21,674 nt of DNA from Actinomycetes bacterium (GTDB lineage: Bacteria; Actinomycetota; CALGFH01). The DNA lies in contig JASLIH010000619.1 of the NCBI GenBank assembly GCA_030152105.1, positions 1 to 21,674 of the forward strand, given 5' to 3'. A program made the position numbers and the translations under genes. The notes beneath the pieces were generated by a model. The model was not told the origin of the DNA and searched no databases. It worked only from the letters and a program-made list of their open reading frames with translations. Of this stretch, positions 9,394 through 16,716 are shown one piece after another (the first letter of the stretch is position 1; every line of letters begins with the position of its first letter).

Positions 9394-9422
9394 ACGACAC
9401 GGGGATTGCCCGGTGGTACAGT
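9394..9422 (+). promoter_or_regulatory. promoter of sdhCDAB
   Basis: ACGACA (9394-9399), a 17-nt spacer and an extended -10, TGGTACAGT (9414-9422, hexamer TACAGT at 9417-9422). The start would fall near 9429, leaving a leader of about 28 nt that contains the sdhC ribosome site GGAGGTG (9440-9446). It is back to back with the kinase-cluster promoter. Confidence 0.5.
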
Positions 9423-9456
9423 CGAAACGGATCCGAACTGGAGGTGCCGTCGAGGG

Positions 9457-9831
9457 ATGCAGCGCCTGGGGACGCTCTACCGCGGTCGCGAGGGGATGTG
9501 GACCTGGGTCCTCCACCGGGTCTCCGGCGTGGCGATCCTGTTCTACCTGTTCGCCCACGTGGTCGACCAGGCGCTGCTGAACGTCTCCCCCGAGGCCTAC
9601 AACCGGGTGATCGACACCTACCGCAACCCGTTCGTCGGGCTGCTGGAGATCGGCCTGGCCGTGGTGGTGATCTTCCACGCCCTGAACGGGCTGCGGATCA
9701 TCCTGTTCGACTTCTGGTCCCAGGGGGTGGCCCGCCAGCGCCAGATGCTGTGGGTCCAGACGGTGCTGTTCCTGGCCCTGGCCATCCCGCCGGTGATCGC
9801 CATCGGGGCCCATGTGGTCGAGGAGCTCTGA
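9457..9831 (+). CDS. sdhC: succinate dehydrogenase cytochrome b556 subunit
   Basis: This 124-aa protein has three hydrophobic helices (about 22-41, 59-84, 98-120). It carries the SdhC signature HRVSG (20-24) near the start of helix 1 and FHALNGLR (73-80), whose His74 is the expected haem b ligand in helix 2. It anchors complex II in the membrane and helps form the quinone site. The ATG at 9457 is chosen because GGAGGTG lies about 10 nt upstream and the family begins near [15 protein letters not shown]; the longer open frame upstream runs through the promoter and is not used. sdhD follows after 2 nt. Confidence 0.93.
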   Translation: MQRLGTLYRGREGMWTWVLHRVSGVAILFYLFAHVVDQALLNVSPEAYNRVIDTYRNPFVGLLEIGLAVVVIFHALNGLRIILFDFWSQGVARQRQMLWVQTVLFLALAIPPVIAIGAHVVEEL

Positions 9832-9833
9832 CC

Positions 9834-10259
9834 ATGGCCGCCGACGTCACCCCGGCCCCGCTCCCCCGCTCCACCTCCTCGAACCGGCGCCAGCCCAAGG
9901 GTGGCCGGGGCAGCTTCGAGCTGTACGCCTGGGTCTTCATGCGTGTCTCGGGGGTGCTGCTGGTCCTGCTCGTGCTCGGCCACTTCGCGATCATGCACGT
10001 GGTCGACGGCGGCCTGGACCGGATCGACTTCGCCTTCGTCTCCGGTCGCTGGGCCAACCCCTTCTGGCGGGTCTACGACTTCGCCATGCTCACCCTTGCC
10101 CTGCTGCACGGCGGCAACGGCCTGCGGGTGATCATCGACGACTACGCCCGCACCGGCACCCGGCGCCTCCTCTACCAGAGCGTCAACGCCACCGTGGTCG
10201 GCCTGACCTGGGCCCTGGGCACGCTCACGATCTTCGCCTTCACCCCCCAGCCCAGCTAG
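9834..10259 (+). CDS. sdhD: succinate dehydrogenase membrane anchor subunit
   Basis: The protein is 141 aa: a polar N-terminal tail (1-27) and three membrane helices (about 34-57, 79-101, 117-137). [16 protein letters not shown] (28-43) and LLHGGNGLR (90-98) mirror the SdhC motifs; His92 is a candidate haem ligand, and His50 and His55 also lie in helix 1. With SdhC it forms the quinone-reducing membrane part of complex II. AGGAG inside the end of sdhC lies 8 nt before the ATG, so translation is probably coupled. Its own stop overlaps the ribosome site of sdhA. Confidence 0.92.
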   Translation: MAADVTPAPLPRSTSSNRRQPKGGRGSFELYAWVFMRVSGVLLVLLVLGHFAIMHVVDGGLDRIDFAFVSGRWANPFWRVYDFAMLTLALLHGGNGLRVIIDDYARTGTRRLLYQSVNATVVGLTWALGTLTIFAFTPQPS

Positions 10260-10267
10260 GAGCCCCC

Positions 10268-12007
10268 ATGACCCAGCAGCACACCTTCGACGTGGTGATC
10301 GTCGGAGCCGGGGGGGCCGGCCTGCGGGCGGCGCTGGAGAGCTCGCGGCGGGGACGGACGGCGGTGATCACCAAGCTGTACCCGACCCGCTCCCACACCG
10401 GGGCCGCCCAGGGCGGGATGTGCGCCGCCCTGGCCAATGTCGAAGAGGACAACTGGGAGTGGCACACCTTCGACACCATCAAGGGCGGCGACTACCTGGT
10501 CGACCAGGACGCGGCCGAGATCATGTGCCGGGAGGCGATCGAGGCCGTCTACGACCTCGAGCACATGGGGATGCCGTTCAACCGGACCCCCGACGGCCTG
10601 ATCGACCAACGGCGCTTCGGCGGCCACACCCACCACCACGGCGCCGGGCCGGTGCGCCGCTCCTGCTTCGCCGCCGACCGCACCGGCCACATGATCCTCC
10701 AGACCCTGTTCCAGCAGAACGTCAAGCAGGGCACCATCTTCTTCGACGAGTTCTACGTGCTCGACCTGCTGCGGGCCCCGGACGACGGCCGGGCCGCCGG
10801 GCTGGTCGCCTACGAGCTGGCCACCGGCGAGCTGCACGTGTTCCGGGCCAAGTCGGTGGTCTTCTGCACCGGCGGCTACGGGAAGATGTTCAGGATCACC
10901 TCCAACGCCCACGCCCTCACCGGCGACGGCCCCGGTGTCTGCTACCGGCGCGGCGTGCCCATGGAGGACATGGAGTTCTTCCAGTTCCACCCGACCGGCC
11001 TCTACCGCCTGGGGGTCCTTCTGAGCGAGGCGGCCCGGGGCGAGGGTGGCATCCTGCGCAACGCCGACGGCGAGGCGTTCATGGAGCGCTACGCCCCCAC
11101 CATCAAAGACCTCGCCCCCCGTGACATGGTCAGCCGGGCCATCTACACCGAGATCCGCGAGGGCCGCGGCGCCGGGCCCAACGGCGACTACGTCTACCTG
11201 GACGTCAGTCACCTCGACCCCAAGGTGATCGACGCCAAGCTGCCCGACATCACCGAGTTCGCCCGCACCTACCTGGGCGTCGAGCCCAAGAAGGAGGGCG
11301 TGCCGATCGTCCCGACGGCCCACTACGCCATGGGCGGCATCCCCACCACCGTCGACGCCCAGGTGGTCGGCGACGCGGCCAACACGGCCATCCCGGGGCT
11401 GTTCGCGGCCGGCGAGTGCGCCTGTGTGTCGGTGCACGGGGCCAACCGGCTCGGCACCAACTCGCTGCTGGACATCGTCGTGTTCGGCAAGCGGGCCGGG
11501 GTCAACGCCGGCGACCACGCCGCCCAGGTCGACCACGCCGAGCTGGGCGAGGACCCGGCCGGCACCGTCACCCGGATGCTGGAGGACCTGGCCGGCCACC
11601 CCGAGGGCGAGCGGGCCGCCGCCATCCGCGGTGACCTCCAGGTCAACATGGACGACAAGGCCGGGGTGTACCGCACCGAGACCCTCCTCAAGGAGATGGA
11701 GGTCGAGCTGGGCTCGCTGCATGAGCGCTACGCCCGGGTCTGGGTCCAGGACACCTCCCGGCGCTACAACACCGACCTGCTGGAGGCGGTCGAGCTGGGG
11801 TTCCTGCTCGACCTGGCCGAGGCCCTGGTCGTCTCGGCCCGGGCCCGCACCGAGAGCCGCGGCGGCCACTTCCGCGAGGACTACCCGGTCCGCGACGACA
11901 GGAACTGGCTCAGGCACAGCCTGGCCTCGCGCACCGCCAGCGGCGTCAAGCTCGACTACAAGCCCGTGACCATGACGCGATACGAGCCGATGGAGAGGAA
12001 ATACTAG
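10268..12007 (+). CDS. sdhA: succinate dehydrogenase flavoprotein subunit
   Basis: The 579-aa protein is full length for the family. It has the FAD loop [14 protein letters not shown] (10-23) and the covalent-FAD histidine His43 in [10 protein letters not shown]. Dicarboxylate-site residues, placed by comparison with the E. coli enzyme, are His241 (FQFHPTG), Glu254, Arg285 (the proton-shuttle Arg in APRDMV), His352 (TAHYAMGG) and Arg394 (GANRLG). It oxidises succinate to fumarate on the cytoplasmic face, passing electrons to SdhB. The start at 10268 is preceded by AGGAG (10258-10262), which overlaps the sdhD stop. The adjacent sdhB begins at the base after its stop. Fumarate reductase is a less likely reading given the C-D-A-B order. 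Confidence 0.97.
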   Translation: MTQQHTFDVVIVGAGGAGLRAALESSRRGRTAVITKLYPTRSHTGAAQGGMCAALANVEEDNWEWHTFDTIKGGDYLVDQDAAEIMCREAIEAVYDLEHMGMPFNRTPDGLIDQRRFGGHTHHHGAGPVRRSCFAADRTGHMILQTLFQQNVKQGTIFFDEFYVLDLLRAPDDGRAAGLVAYELATGELHVFRAKSVVFCTGGYGKMFRITSNAHALTGDGPGVCYRRGVPMEDMEFFQFHPTGLYRLGVLLSEAARGEGGILRNADGEAFMERYAPTIKDLAPRDMVSRAIYTEIREGRGAGPNGDYVYLDVSHLDPKVIDAKLPDITEFARTYLGVEPKKEGVPIVPTAHYAMGGIPTTVDAQVVGDAANTAIPGLFAAGECACVSVHGANRLGTNSLLDIVVFGKRAGVNAGDHAAQVDHAELGEDPAGTVTRMLEDLAGHPEGERAAAIRGDLQVNMDDKAGVYRTETLLKEMEVELGSLHERYARVWVQDTSRRYNTDLLEAVELGFLLDLAEALVVSARARTESRGGHFREDYPVRDDRNWLRHSLASRTASGVKLDYKPVTMTRYEPMERKY

Positions 12008-12706
12008 GTGCAGGTGACGTTGCGGGTACGGAGATTCAACCCGGAGACCGACAGCGAGTCGCGGATCGAGACCTACGACGTCCCGGCCGACCCGATGGAC
12101 CGGGTGCTTGACCTCCTGCACTGGGTGAAGTGGAACGTCGACGGGTCGCTGACCTTCCGGCGGTCGTGCGCGCACGGGATCTGCGGGTCCGACGCCATGC
12201 TGATCAACGGCACCAACCGGCTGGCCTGCAAGGTGCTGGTCCGCGAGGTCGGCGACCAGATCACCGTCGAGCCGCTGCGGGGCCTGCCGGTGAACAAGGA
12301 CCTGCTGGTCGACATGGAGCCGTTCTTCGCGTCCTACCGCGAGGTCCTGCCGTACCTGGTCAACGACGACCCGGCGCCCGACACCGAGCGGCGCCAGTCC
12401 CCCGAGGACCGGGGGCGCTTCGACGACACCACCAAGTGCATCCTGTGCGCCGCCTGCACCACCTCCTGCCCGGTCTTCTGGGCCGACAAGGAGTACTTCG
12501 GCCCGGCCGCGATCGTCAACGCCCACCGCTTCATCTTCGACTCCCGCGACCAGGGGGCCGCCCAGCGCCTGACCGTGCTGAACGACAAGGAGGGCGTCTG
12601 GCGCTGCCGGACGACCTTCAACTGCACCGACGCCTGCCCCCGGGGCATCAAGGTCACCCAGGCCATCCAGGAAGTGAAGCGGGCCCTGCTGTTCCGCAAG
12701 GCCTGA
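12008..12706 (+). CDS. sdhB: succinate dehydrogenase iron-sulfur subunit
   Basis: The protein is 232 aa with the three usual clusters. The [2Fe-2S] ligands are Cys54, Cys59, Asp62 (Asp in place of the third Cys, as in E. coli SdhB) and Cys74. The [4Fe-4S] ligands are Cys144, Cys147, Cys150 and Cys210. The [3Fe-4S] ligands are Cys154, Cys200 and Cys206. It carries electrons from FAD to quinone. The GTG start follows directly on the sdhA TAG; AGAGGA lies about 9 nt upstream within sdhA. No U-rich terminator follows, only a 4-bp CCCG/CGGG stem at 12707-12723. Confidence 0.96.
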   Translation: MQVTLRVRRFNPETDSESRIETYDVPADPMDRVLDLLHWVKWNVDGSLTFRRSCAHGICGSDAMLINGTNRLACKVLVREVGDQITVEPLRGLPVNKDLLVDMEPFFASYREVLPYLVNDDPAPDTERRQSPEDRGRFDDTTKCILCAACTTSCPVFWADKEYFGPAAIVNAHRFIFDSRDQGAAQRLTVLNDKEGVWRCRTTFNCTDACPRGIKVTQAIQEVKRALLFRKA

Positions 12707-12747
12707 CCCGGCACGACGACGGGCGATCACGCGCCGTGGGGATGGGA

Positions 12748-12753
12748 TAGGAT
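12748..12753 (+). promoter_or_regulatory. -10 box before the 89-aa membrane protein gene
   Basis: TAGGAT ends 10 nt before the ATG at 12764, which would give a leader of only a few bases; no Shine-Dalgarno is present. The matching -35 position is not consensus, so read-through from sdhB is an alternative. Confidence 0.35.
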
Positions 12754-12763
12754 TGCTGTCGAG

Positions 12764-13033
12764 ATGGCCGAATTCGAACTGACGGACGCTTCGTTCAGGC
12801 GGCTCAACGCAGCCGTGACGGTCGTCGTGTGCGCGACAGTGGTGGGATTCGCCTACTGGTACGAACGAAGCTTCCTCCGGTGGTCCGAACAGAACCACCC
12901 ACTCGCCGTGCCGCGGGCCCGCATCGAACGGACGAGGGCCAACTACCAGGACAGGCGCGCGTTCGTCACCGAGCTGGCGCAGGTCATCAGGCTGTCCCGC
13001 TCCTCGGCCGCCAAGACCACGCCGTCGAGCTAG
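12764..13033 (+). CDS. small single-pass membrane protein (89 aa), unknown function
   Basis: I do not recognise a family. Residues 1-12 are acidic and polar, a membrane helix spans about 14-32 (AAVTVVVCATVVGFAYW), and the rest is a basic, probably helical tail (33-89) with RARIERTRANYQDRRAF (51-67). The charge pattern suggests the Arg-rich tail stays in the cytoplasm and the N-terminus is outside, but this is only the positive-inside rule. It lies 57 nt downstream of sdhB on the same strand and overlaps the convergent ABC ATPase gene by 4 nt (stop codons share CTAG). It could be an accessory of complex II or an independent gene; nothing in the sequence decides. Confidence 0.65.
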   Translation: MAEFELTDASFRRLNAAVTVVVCATVVGFAYWYERSFLRWSEQNHPLAVPRARIERTRANYQDRRAFVTELAQVIRLSRSSAAKTTPSS

Positions 13034-13944
13034 TCGGCTCGCGGCTCGCTGGCGAGGACCACGAAGGTCTCCTCGAAGCTGGCCGGGACGCTCCCGACCT
13101 CGGCGGGGACGCCGGCGTCGGCCAGGACGCGGGCGACCGCGGCCGCGTCGTTCCCCGGCACGCGCAGGGTGCGGCCGACCAGACTGACGGGGAGGCGGGC
13201 CAGGTCCAGGGCGGTGAAGGCGGCCTCCCAGATCGGGGTGCGGACCTCGGCGGCGGTGGTGTCGCCGACGATCTCGGGCAGGGAGCCAGCGGCGACCACG
13301 CGGCCGGCGGCGAGCACGACCAGACGGTCGCACTGCTCGGCCTCGCCAAGGTGGTGGGTGGTGACGAGCACCCCGGCGCCGTGCTCGGCGGTGGCCCGGA
13401 TGGTCTCCCACAGGCGGGCCCGCTGGAGCGGGTCGACCCCTGAGGTCGGCTCGTCCAGGACCAGCAGGTCGGGGTGGTGGCCGAGGGCGATGGCGAACGC
13501 GGCCCGCCGCCGCAGGCCCAGCGGCAGCTCGCGGACCAGGACGTCGCGGGCCCCGGCCAGCTCGCCTTCGAGGACGGCCTGCTGGCTCCCGTAGGCGGCG
13601 GCCGAGAACGCCATGTTCTCGGCCACGGTGAGGTCGTCGTAGAGGCCGAGGGACTGGGGCACGTAGCCGAGGCGGGCCCGGGTCTGGCGCGACGGCGGCT
13701 CGCCGAACAGCCGGACGCGGCCGGCGGTGGGCTCGAGCAGGCCGAGCAGCATGCGGATCAGCGTCGTCTTGCCGGAGCCGTTGGCCCCGATCAGCCCGAC
13801 CACCTCGCCGGCGGTCACCGCCAGGTCGACGCCGTCGACGGCCAGCAGCTCCCCGAACCGCCTGGTCGCCCCCTGGGCGGCGGCCAGCTCCGGGGCCACC
13901 GGGGCGCCCCCGGACACCTCCCTCGGCCCCTCCGGCGGGGTCAT
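13030..13944 (-). CDS. ABC exporter ATPase (second nucleotide-binding subunit, RbbA/YhiH NBD2-like)
   Basis: The protein is 304 aa. Walker A is GANGSGKT (53-60), the Q-loop is Gln97 (GYVPQSLGLYDDLT), Walker B is LLVLDEP (160-166) followed by TSGVDP, and the switch histidine is His197 in VTTHHLGEAE. The usual LSGGQ signature is replaced by LPLGL (140-144); this LPLG form is what I recall for the second ATPase half of the RbbA/YhiH family, so it is probably native to the family. A C-terminal domain (about 232-304) ends PASFEETFVVLAS. Its ATG overlaps the stop of the preceding ATPase gene (ATGA, 13944-13941), so the two are coupled. It would energise export through the ABC-2 permease encoded at the start of this operon. 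Confidence 0.9.
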   Translation of the reverse strand: MTPPEGPREVSGGAPVAPELAAAQGATRRFGELLAVDGVDLAVTAGEVVGLIGANGSGKTTLIRMLLGLLEPTAGRVRLFGEPPSRQTRARLGYVPQSLGLYDDLTVAENMAFSAAAYGSQQAVLEGELAGARDVLVRELPLGLRRRAAFAIALGHHPDLLVLDEPTSGVDPLQRARLWETIRATAEHGAGVLVTTHHLGEAEQCDRLVVLAAGRVVAAGSLPEIVGDTTAAEVRTPIWEAAFTALDLARLPVSLVGRTLRVPGNDAAAVARVLADAGVPAEVGSVPASFEETFVVLASEPRAD

Positions 13945-14777
13945 GCCGCCCACCGCTGGTCCTCGCGGAGCTGGGCCACGATCACCGCGTCCTCCAGGTC
14001 GAGGGTGGCCAGGCCGGTGCCCGGCGGGGTCGAGCCGCCGGGCGACCAGGCCCGCCAGCGCGACCCCCTGCGCCAGGACGGGATGCCGTCGGGGCGGGTG
14101 GCCGCGTCCACGACCAGGCCGGGGGTGGCGGCCACGACCTCGTCGGGGGTGCCGGCGAGCAGGCTGCGGCCGCGGTCCAGGACCAGCACGGTGGCTGCCC
14201 GTTCGGCCTCGTCGAGGTAGGTGGTGGCCACCACCACGGCCGCGCCGCCGGCGGCCGAGGCGGCCAGCAGCCGCCACAGCTCGGCCCGGCTCACCGGGTC
14301 GACCCCAGTGGTCGGCTCGTCCAGGATCAGGAGGTCCGGCTCGTGGGCGACGGCCATGGCCAGGGCCAGCTTCTGGCGCATGCCCCCCGAGAGCCGACCC
14401 GCCAGCCGGTCGCGGGCCCCGGCCAGGCCGGTGCGCTCCAGCAGCCCGCCGACCCGCCGGTCGAGCTCGCCGGCGGACAGGCCGTAGGCGCGGCCGGAGA
14501 AGCTGAGGTTCTCGTCGACGGTGAGGTCGGTCCAGATGCCCGGGCCGGCGGAGACGTAGCCGAGCCGGCGCTCGTCCGGCCGCCGGACCGTGCCCGCGGC
14601 CGGCCGGACGGTCCCGGCGAGGGCCCGCAGCAGGCTCGTCTTGCCGGCCCCGTCGCCCCCGACCACGGCGGCCACCGTGCCCGCGGCCACCTCGAAGCTC
14701 ACCTCCTCGAGGGCGACCGTGGCACCGTAGCGGACCCCGAGCCGCCGGCAGCCCCAGCTCGTCCCCTCCGGGCTCAT
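13941..14777 (-). CDS. ABC exporter ATPase (first nucleotide-binding subunit, partly degenerate)
   Basis: The protein is 278 aa. Walker A is GGDGAGKT (40-47 including G40), the signature LSGGM (129-133) is intact, and Walker B is LLILDEP (149-155) plus TTGVDP. Two catalytic positions differ from a normal ATPase: the Q-loop Gln is Ala77 (GYVSAGPGIWTDLT) and the switch His is Thr186 (VATTYLDEAE). The second change resembles the TAYMDEAE form of the first half of RbbA/YhiH; the first looks specific to this protein. Paired with the downstream ATPase, which has Q and H but a poor signature, one composite site would carry most normal residues. Its ATG overlaps the permease stop by ATGA (14777-14774). 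Confidence 0.9.
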   Translation of the reverse strand: MSPEGTSWGCRRLGVRYGATVALEEVSFEVAAGTVAAVVGGDGAGKTSLLRALAGTVRPAAGTVRRPDERRLGYVSAGPGIWTDLTVDENLSFSGRAYGLSAGELDRRVGGLLERTGLAGARDRLAGRLSGGMRQKLALAMAVAHEPDLLILDEPTTGVDPVSRAELWRLLAASAAGGAAVVVATTYLDEAERAATVLVLDRGRSLLAGTPDEVVAATPGLVVDAATRPDGIPSWRRGSRWRAWSPGGSTPPGTGLATLDLEDAVIVAQLREDQRWAA

Positions 14778-15856
14778 CGGGCGCCCGCCCTGGCAGTGGC
14801 CGCCTGGTCCTGGTCCACGTCGGCCGCGTCCGCGCCGTGGTCCCGGCCGGCGGGGGCCAGGTCGCGGCGGAAGCGGGCGATCGACAGGCCGAACACGGCC
14901 GTGCCGAGCACGGCCAGCATGCCGAGCGGGAGAAGCAGGGCCTCGAACGGGGCGCCCCTGACCATCACCCCCCTGGCCACCTGGACGAAGTAGGTGAGGG
15001 GCAGCAGGTAGCCGATCCAGCGGACCCCCGGGGCCATGGCCTGGAGCGGGAAGATCAGCCCGGACAACAGGATCTGGGGGAGCATGGTCAGGATGGCCAG
15101 CTGGATGGCCTGTCCCTGGGTCTCGGACACGGTCGAGATGAGCACGCCGATGCCGACGGTGACGAACAGGAACTCGATCGCCCCCAAGGCGAAGACCAGC
15201 GGCGAGCCGCGGAAGGGGACGTTGAACAGCAGCACCCCGACGGCCACGATCACCGCCAGGTCGACCACCGCGACCCCCAGGTAGGGCAGGAGCTTGCCGG
15301 CGAGCACGTCGCGGGCCTTGAAGGGCATCACGGCCAGCTGCTCCAGGGTGCCGCTCTGACGCTCGCGGACCACCCCGAGGGCGGTGGCGATGGTCCCGAC
15401 GAAGACCAGCACCACGCCCATCAGGCCGGGCACCATGATCGCCGAGGTCTCCAGGCCCGGGTTGAACAGCACCTCGGGGGTGGGCAGCCCCGGCCGGCCC
15501 CGGAGCTCGGTCACCACCGACCGGGCCGAGAACAGGTCGGCCCCGTCGACCAGCACCTGAGGCTGCCCGGCGTCGCCGGTCACCACCGCCACGGCCGCGT
15601 CGGCGTCGCGCAGGGCCTCGACGGCGTCCCGGCGGCCCGCGCCGGGCGCGACCCGGACGACGTCCAGCCGCTCGGGCAGGGCGGCCGCCACCTGCTCGGC
15701 CCGTGGGCCGACCACCACCGTCTTCACCTGGTCGACGTCGAAGCTGGCCGCGTAGCCGAACACCACCAGGAGCAGCACCGGGAGCAGGATCATCATGGCC
15801 AGCGTGCGCCGGTCCCGGCGCATCTGGCGGAACTCCTTCATGGCCATGGCCCACAT
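14774..15856 (-). CDS. ABC-2 type exporter permease (YhhJ-like)
   Basis: The protein is 360 aa. An N-terminal amphipathic stretch MKEFRQMRRDRRT (6-18) and membrane helix 1 (19-36) are followed by a large outside domain (about 37-138), then five or six helices (about 140-162, 188-211, 219-241, 252-271, 281-297, 304-325). The cytoplasmic motif VVRERQSGTLEQLAVMPF (162-179) is the ABC-2 hallmark, and the plan matches the YhhJ/YbhR group of drug or envelope exporters. The C-terminal tail (332-360) is polar. The ATG at 15856 has GGAGG 10 nt upstream. First gene of a coupled three-gene unit. No HlyD-type adaptor is present, as expected without an outer membrane. Substrate unknown. Confidence 0.9.
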   Translation of the reverse strand: MWAMAMKEFRQMRRDRRTLAMMILLPVLLLVVFGYAASFDVDQVKTVVVGPRAEQVAAALPERLDVVRVAPGAGRRDAVEALRDADAAVAVVTGDAGQPQVLVDGADLFSARSVVTELRGRPGLPTPEVLFNPGLETSAIMVPGLMGVVLVFVGTIATALGVVRERQSGTLEQLAVMPFKARDVLAGKLLPYLGVAVVDLAVIVAVGVLLFNVPFRGSPLVFALGAIEFLFVTVGIGVLISTVSETQGQAIQLAILTMLPQILLSGLIFPLQAMAPGVRWIGYLLPLTYFVQVARGVMVRGAPFEALLLPLGMLAVLGTAVFGLSIARFRRDLAPAGRDHGADAADVDQDQAATARAGAR

Positions 15857-15897
15857 GCCGACGCCACCTCCGGGACAAGGAATTCACCGTCGGATGA

Positions 15898-15926
15898 AGT
15901 CTACGACGAATGAAATCTGTGGGCAA
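15898..15926 (-). promoter_or_regulatory. promoter of the ABC exporter operon
   Basis: On the minus strand TTGCCC (15926-15921), a 17-nt spacer and TAGACT (15903-15898). The transcript would start near 15891, about 35 nt before the permease ATG. The -35 overlaps the T-rich tail of the upstream terminator. Confidence 0.5.
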
Positions 15927-15956
15927 GAGAAAAGGCGCCGGCCAGCGACCGGCGCC
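15925..15956 (-). terminator. intrinsic terminator of the holin-family gene pair
   Basis: A perfect 8-bp stem, GGCGCCGG (15934-15941) with CCGGCGCC (15949-15956), and a 7-nt loop. On the minus strand it is followed by TTTTCTCTT. It lies 16 nt beyond the stop of the 79-aa gene and is the clearest factor-independent terminator in the window. Confidence 0.85.
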
Positions 15957-15972
15957 CGTTCTCGGTCAGGCC

Positions 15973-16212
15973 TCAGTCGTCGTCGTCGTCGATCTTGGTC
16001 GGGGGCAGCTCGCCGGTGGCCCGCTCCCAGAGCTTGTCGACCAGCTTCCGGGCCATGAGCACCGCGAGACTGGCGATGATGCCGAACACGACCCGCTTCA
16101 GGAGCTTGCGGGCCTCCTCCGGCGCGCGCTCGGAGAGCTTGGCCACCTTGTCCTCCATCTGCCGGCGGGTCTCCTCTACCTCTCGGGCGGTTGCTGCTGA
16201 GGTCTCCCCCAC
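15973..16212 (-). CDS. small membrane protein (79 aa), DUF3618/DUF4235-like
   Basis: The N-terminal half (1-38) is a charged helix, REVEETRRQMEDKVAKLSER, of the kind found in DUF3618 proteins. A single membrane helix spans about 40-55. The tail KLVDKLWERATGELPP (57-72) recalls the W-x-x-x-T-G-E-x-P-P ending of DUF4235 proteins, and the protein ends in five Asp. The assignment to either family is from memory and tentative. The GTG start at 16212 is strongly supported: AAGGAGG (16226-16220) lies 7 nt upstream, inside the end of the holin-family gene, which it overlaps by 37 nt. Such pairs are common in actinobacteria and are thought to be envelope or stress proteins; the function is unknown. 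Confidence 0.75.
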   Translation of the reverse strand: MGETSAATAREVEETRRQMEDKVAKLSERAPEEARKLLKRVVFGIIASLAVLMARKLVDKLWERATGELPPTKIDDDDD

Positions 16213-16646
16213 GTGATCTCCTCCTTCAGCTCGTTGGCGGTCGTCTGGAGCTCGGCCCTGGCCTTCTCCGGAGCGACCTTGGAGGCGGCCAGTCGGTTCT
16301 TGCCGACCAGCCCGAGCACCGCCACCACGATCAGGAGCACCGCGGTGACGATCGCGAACCCGAGCCAGGGCGGCCCGCCGATCGCCTCGCCGACGGTGTA
16401 GAGCAGGAAACCGAAGGCGTACAGCCCGAGCACGCCGGCCGCGACCAGCATGGCGCTCGCCTTGGCGCTGGCGGCCAGGCCCTCCTGGAGCTCCTGCTTG
16501 GCCAGCAGGATCTCCTGTCGCATGAGCGTGGTCGCGTCGTCGGCGAGTCCCTTCAGCAGCTCACCGGTGGATGGCTCCTCGGTGGGCGCAGCCCCGGCGG
16601 GCCGTGTGGTCGCCCGCGCGCCCGAAGGCGGGTCCTGGAGTGCCAA
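16176..16646 (-). CDS. putative actinobacterial holin-superfamily membrane protein (Phage_holin_3_6 / DUF1469 type)
   Basis: The protein is 156 aa. A flexible Pro/Ala N-terminus (1-26) leads to an amphipathic helix, ELLKGLADDATTLMRQEILL (29-48), continuing AKQELQEGL, which is typical of the family. Two membrane helices follow (about 63-86 and 93-114), then a charged tail (115-156) with a predicted coil EKARAELQTTANELKEEI. The start is TTG at 16646, supported by AAGGGGGG 6 nt upstream and by the family beginning near here. Despite the name, no phage genes surround it; chromosomal copies of this kind are widespread in actinobacteria. On the upstream side (minus strand) GGGTAG (16692-16687) resembles the -10 of stress sigma promoters, but the matching -35 is poor. 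Confidence 0.82.
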   Translation of the reverse strand: MALQDPPSGARATTRPAGAAPTEEPSTGELLKGLADDATTLMRQEILLAKQELQEGLAASAKASAMLVAAGVLGLYAFGFLLYTVGEAIGGPPWLGFAIVTAVLLIVVAVLGLVGKNRLAASKVAPEKARAELQTTANELKEEITWGRPQQQPPER

Positions 16647-16716
16647 GGCAGTCCCCCCTTGCTGTTGTCATTGGGATGGTGACCTTCTACCCCTCTGCGG
16701 GAAGAGTTATCGCATA

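Noticed and set aside
12707..12763. Terminator after sdhB
   Set aside because: Only a 4-bp CCCG/CGGG stem without a T-run; too weak to call.
10256..13411. 1051-codon open frame on the minus strand across sdhA and sdhB
   Set aside because: Antisense to SdhA/SdhB, whose motifs and ligands are complete; no domain in the translation.
16176..16646. Prophage remnant suggested by the holin-like gene
   Set aside because: No integrase, structural, lysis or attachment sequences nearby; the family is a common chromosomal protein in actinobacteria.
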